This document shows, piece by piece, positions 61,845 through 64,000 of a DNA stretch of 64,000 nucleotides. The position numbers and the translations under genes were made by a program. Under the pieces are notes generated by a model. The model did not search any database and was not told where the DNA came from. It saw only the letters and a program-made list of their open reading frames with translations. Source of the stretch: RGIG3002 sp964449325 (GTDB lineage: Bacteria > Bacillota > Clostridia > Lachnospirales > Lachnospiraceae); assembly GCA_964449325.1 (NCBI GenBank), contig CAYUYJ010000002.1, forward strand, positions 124,001 through 188,000, in the 5' to 3' direction. Position 1 is the stretch's first letter. Every line of letters begins with the position of its first letter.

Positions 61845-63621
61845 AATGAATACGACGAGATTTATGACACAGGAAGAACTTATGGAGCAACTGACAGAGA
61901 TTGATTTGAGGCAGCAGGAGGAGTGTCTGGCGGGAGGAGTTCCATTGCTTGTAAGGAATCAAAAAGCATATGTAGATACAGGGGATAACCATACTCTGAT
62001 TTTCGGGGCAACAGGTAGTAAGAAGACAAGACTTCTGGGAATGCCGACGGTAGAAATTCTAAGCAGGGCCGGGGAATCCTTTCTTGTGACAGACCCCAAG
62101 GGAGAGATTTTTGAAAAAACAAAAGAGAGTATACGCAAAAGAGGATATCAGGTATATTGTCTGAATCTTCGTGATTTTAGAAACGGAGTGGCATGGAATC
62201 CTATTTCGTTGCCCTTTGATTACTATCAGAGAGGAGATAAAAGCAAGGCTGTAGAGATGGTGTGTGAGCTGGCAAGAATGATAGCGGGGGAGAATGTGCA
62301 GGATCCGTTTTGGACAAATACAGCCGCTGATGTCATAACCGGACTGATACTGATTCTTCTGAAAAGTGCAAGCAGGGAGGAATGTAACATCAAGAGTGTG
62401 CTGGCACTTTGGGAACAATATCTGGAAAATAAGGAAGAGACAATGAATATGATTTCCGGACAGTTCGGAGGCACTTTGATAGCTCGGAAGCTGAGAAGCC
62501 TTGATAATGATTCAAACAAAACAGTCGGGTCTATTGAAGCAGTTGTCGCAACCGGATTGAACCGATTGAGTGCAAATGAAGATTTTATTGAGTTTCTGTC
62601 TCAGGAGGGAATGGAATTCGATACTGTCACAAGGGAAAAGACAGCGATTTTCCTTATTGTACCTGACGAAAACAGATTTTATCATTTCATTGCAAGCCTT
62701 TTTATGGAGCAGATGTATGAAGTGCTGATAAAGGAAGCGCAGAGAAGTCCGCAGCTAAAACTGAAAATACGGATGAATTATATCGTTGATGAGTTTGCCA
62801 ATATTCCCAAAATGGAAAATATGGAAGCTATGATAACCGCGGCCAGAAGCAGAAATATCCGTTTTAATCTGTTGGTGCAGAGTAAAATGCAGCTGGAAGA
62901 GAAATATGGTTCTGTTGCCTCTGTCATTTGTGATAACTGCAATAACTGGATTTATCTGTATAGTAAGGACTATGGATTGCTAAGTGAAATCAGCAGACTG
63001 TGTGGCAACGTGATTTATGACAATCATATGACGGTTCCGCTTATTTCGGAGTTTGAGTTACAGCATTTGAAGAAGGAGGAAGGGGAAGCGCTGGTGCTTG
63101 CGGGAAGGAATTATCCTTGTATTGTCAATCTGGCTGATATTGATGAGTATCCTCTTTTTGTAAAAAAGATGGAAACCAATCAAAGTGATGGAATCATACA
63201 TACGTGGCTTCCGGTATGTGTGTTTACCTTGAAAAAAACGAAGGGTAGAAGCACCTGTCAATATATTTTTACGAAAGAAATGAATGAGAGAAGACGGCGA
63301 AAGGAAGGGTTAAGCAGGGATACATGGCTGGTGGGAGCGTGTAACGGAGTGATATTAATGGAAGATAATGTTACAAAACAGGATGTTTTAACAGGCGCCG
63401 GAATTTTGAGACTGTGTCTGAATGAATTTGCAGATATTTCAGATATTGAGGATTTGGAATGGTATATGGCAGACAGCAGTATACAACAGATGTATTATAC
63501 CCGTCTTTATTCCACAAATCCGGAGATGGTATTTTTGACGTTACAGGAGTTGGGAACAGAACATTTTATTCCGGTGCAGAAGAATTTTGTACAGAAGTTG
63601 AAAGGAGCAGGTTTATGTTAA
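61837..63621 (+). CDS. VirD4/TraG-family ATPase, soluble form with altered Walker A
   Basis: The 594-residue protein is related to conjugative coupling ATPases. HTLIFGATGSKKTRLLGMPT is the Walker A region, FLVTDPKGEIFEKT follows, GVAWNPISLPFDYY and the Walker B region YIVDEFANIPKMENM are typical, as is NIRFNLLVQSKMQLEEKYG. Two features are odd: the Walker A reads GATGSKKT, with Lys where Gly is expected, and the N terminus has no membrane helices. No relaxase, VirB4 or pilin-like gene is visible in the window. GGGAGG precedes the ATG. It may serve a protein-export or defence-like system rather than conjugation; that is inference. Confidence 0.8.
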   Translation: MNRMNTTRFMTQEELMEQLTEIDLRQQEECLAGGVPLLVRNQKAYVDTGDNHTLIFGATGSKKTRLLGMPTVEILSRAGESFLVTDPKGEIFEKTKESIRKRGYQVYCLNLRDFRNGVAWNPISLPFDYYQRGDKSKAVEMVCELARMIAGENVQDPFWTNTAADVITGLILILLKSASREECNIKSVLALWEQYLENKEETMNMISGQFGGTLIARKLRSLDNDSNKTVGSIEAVVATGLNRLSANEDFIEFLSQEGMEFDTVTREKTAIFLIVPDENRFYHFIASLFMEQMYEVLIKEAQRSPQLKLKIRMNYIVDEFANIPKMENMEAMITAARSRNIRFNLLVQSKMQLEEKYGSVASVICDNCNNWIYLYSKDYGLLSEISRLCGNVIYDNHMTVPLISEFELQHLKKEEGEALVLAGRNYPCIVNLADIDEYPLFVKKMETNQSDGIIHTWLPVCVFTLKKTKGRSTCQYIFTKEMNERRRRKEGLSRDTWLVGACNGVILMEDNVTKQDVLTGAGILRLCLNEFADISDIEDLEWYMADSSIQQMYYTRLYSTNPEMVFLTLQELGTEHFIPVQKNFVQKLKGAGLC

Positions 63622-63980
63622 TGGACAAGGATTTCTTTGAACCTTTTCGGACCGGAAATACAAAAAATGTGTTTGGTTTGGCGGTTATTATTGTAAAACA
63701 AGGAAAGCGGGAAAGAATAGAGACAGAGATTATTGAGGCATACAAAGGTGAGGTAGGAATACTATATGCGCAGAAATTGTTGTTTCGGTTTGCTAATCAT
63801 GTGCTTGCTGATACGGAATTTGCCGATGTCACATGGGAAGAATATCGAATACATTTATGCTGTTTGCAGAAGCAGTCACAGTTCATCAAGAAAGGCAAGG
63901 AAGGAAATTACGCTATTGCAATTATGGGATGGAGTCCTGAACTGGAAAATGGTCAGATATCATTTTTCTCGCTCGGATAA
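63615..63980 (+). CDS. Small hypothetical protein following the VirD4-like gene
   Basis: The 121-residue protein is soluble and has no motif I recognise. It starts at ATG 63615 with AAAGGAG upstream and overlaps the VirD4-like gene by seven bases; about 52 upstream in-frame residues overlap that gene and are not accepted. DTEFADVTWEEYRIHLCCLQ and a terminal beta-like segment IAIMGWSPELENGQISFF are visible. Another frame may open directly after its stop, but the window ends. Confidence 0.6.
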   Translation: MLMDKDFFEPFRTGNTKNVFGLAVIIVKQGKRERIETEIIEAYKGEVGILYAQKLLFRFANHVLADTEFADVTWEEYRIHLCCLQKQSQFIKKGKEGNYAIAIMGWSPELENGQISFFSLG

Positions 63981-64000
63981 ATGGTCCAATGCAAAAGCAA

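Noticed and set aside
1..64000. CRISPR arrays, tRNA or rRNA genes
   Set aside because: No regularly spaced direct repeats, cloverleaf patterns or rRNA-like sequence were noticed, and intergenic gaps are too short for most.
63981..64000. Possible start of another gene (ATG at 63981)
   Set aside because: Only 20 bases remain and no ribosome site is visible, so it cannot be supported.

Overview
The window reads as the chromosome of an anaerobic, gut-type Clostridia, most likely a Lachnospiraceae. Signs are a six-gene Rnf complex with its ApbE flavin transferase, the cmk-ispH-rpsA order, an ATP-type PEP carboxykinase, sporulation-related genes (GerW, DUF2953, a Spo0A-type DNA-binding protein), strong AGGAGG ribosome sites and an AT-rich composition. 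No rRNA, tRNA, CRISPR array or complete insertion sequence was seen. Most of the window is core chromosome. Accessory character appears at the left edge (a nuclease of a transposase-related family), around 19.5-23.5 kb (a broken oxidase, an AP2/HNH-like protein) and in the last 6.5 kb.

Layout. 0-0.5 kb: partial, internally shortened PD-(D/E)XK nuclease. 0.9-7.2 kb: TetR and RpiR regulators, a BaiN-like flavoprotein, cmk, ispH, rpsA and cheR. 7.3-8.4 kb: RNase H-like protein (minus). 8.5-15.6 kb: rnfCDGEAB, an Fe-S aldo/keto reductase and apbE (minus), an energy-conservation island. 15.8-21.5 kb: MetNIQ-type transporter interleaved with a lactate-dehydrogenase-like enzyme, a decayed FAD oxidase and an M20 amidohydrolase. 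21.6-24.3 kb: GH25-type and SleB-type wall hydrolases around an AP2-(HNH)-AP2 protein. 24.4-34.8 kb: thrC, a lone receiver protein, citrate synthase (minus), deoC, aminopeptidase P, pckA, a Spo0A-like protein without a working receiver, and glgA. 34.9-45.6 kb: MOP flippase, NusG-II/Gx pair, ruvAB, zapA, U32 protein, an FtsW/RodA and PBP pair, Nudix. 45.6-57.3 kb: HD-GYP-like protein (minus), spore-related genes, J-domain protein, rpmB, asp23, fakA, recG, degV, GNAT, rqcH. 57.5-64 kb: an unexplained gene set of lipoprotein, membrane protein, AAA-like protein, VirD4/TraG-like ATPase and a small protein, continuing beyond the window.

A recurring theme is conserved regulators or enzymes that have lost a key part: a Spo0A with most of the receiver missing, an HD-GYP protein with Tyr for the HD histidine, a GH25 domain with Trp for a catalytic Asp, an HNH fold without its His, and a VirD4-like ATPase with an altered Walker A and no membrane anchor. 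The best candidate for an undescribed system is the 57.5-64 kb cluster. The most specific regulatory oddities are the ispH/rpsA overlap with a U-rich UUU-UGA junction, and a 10-bp inverted repeat placed at the predicted first nucleotide of the citrate synthase mRNA.
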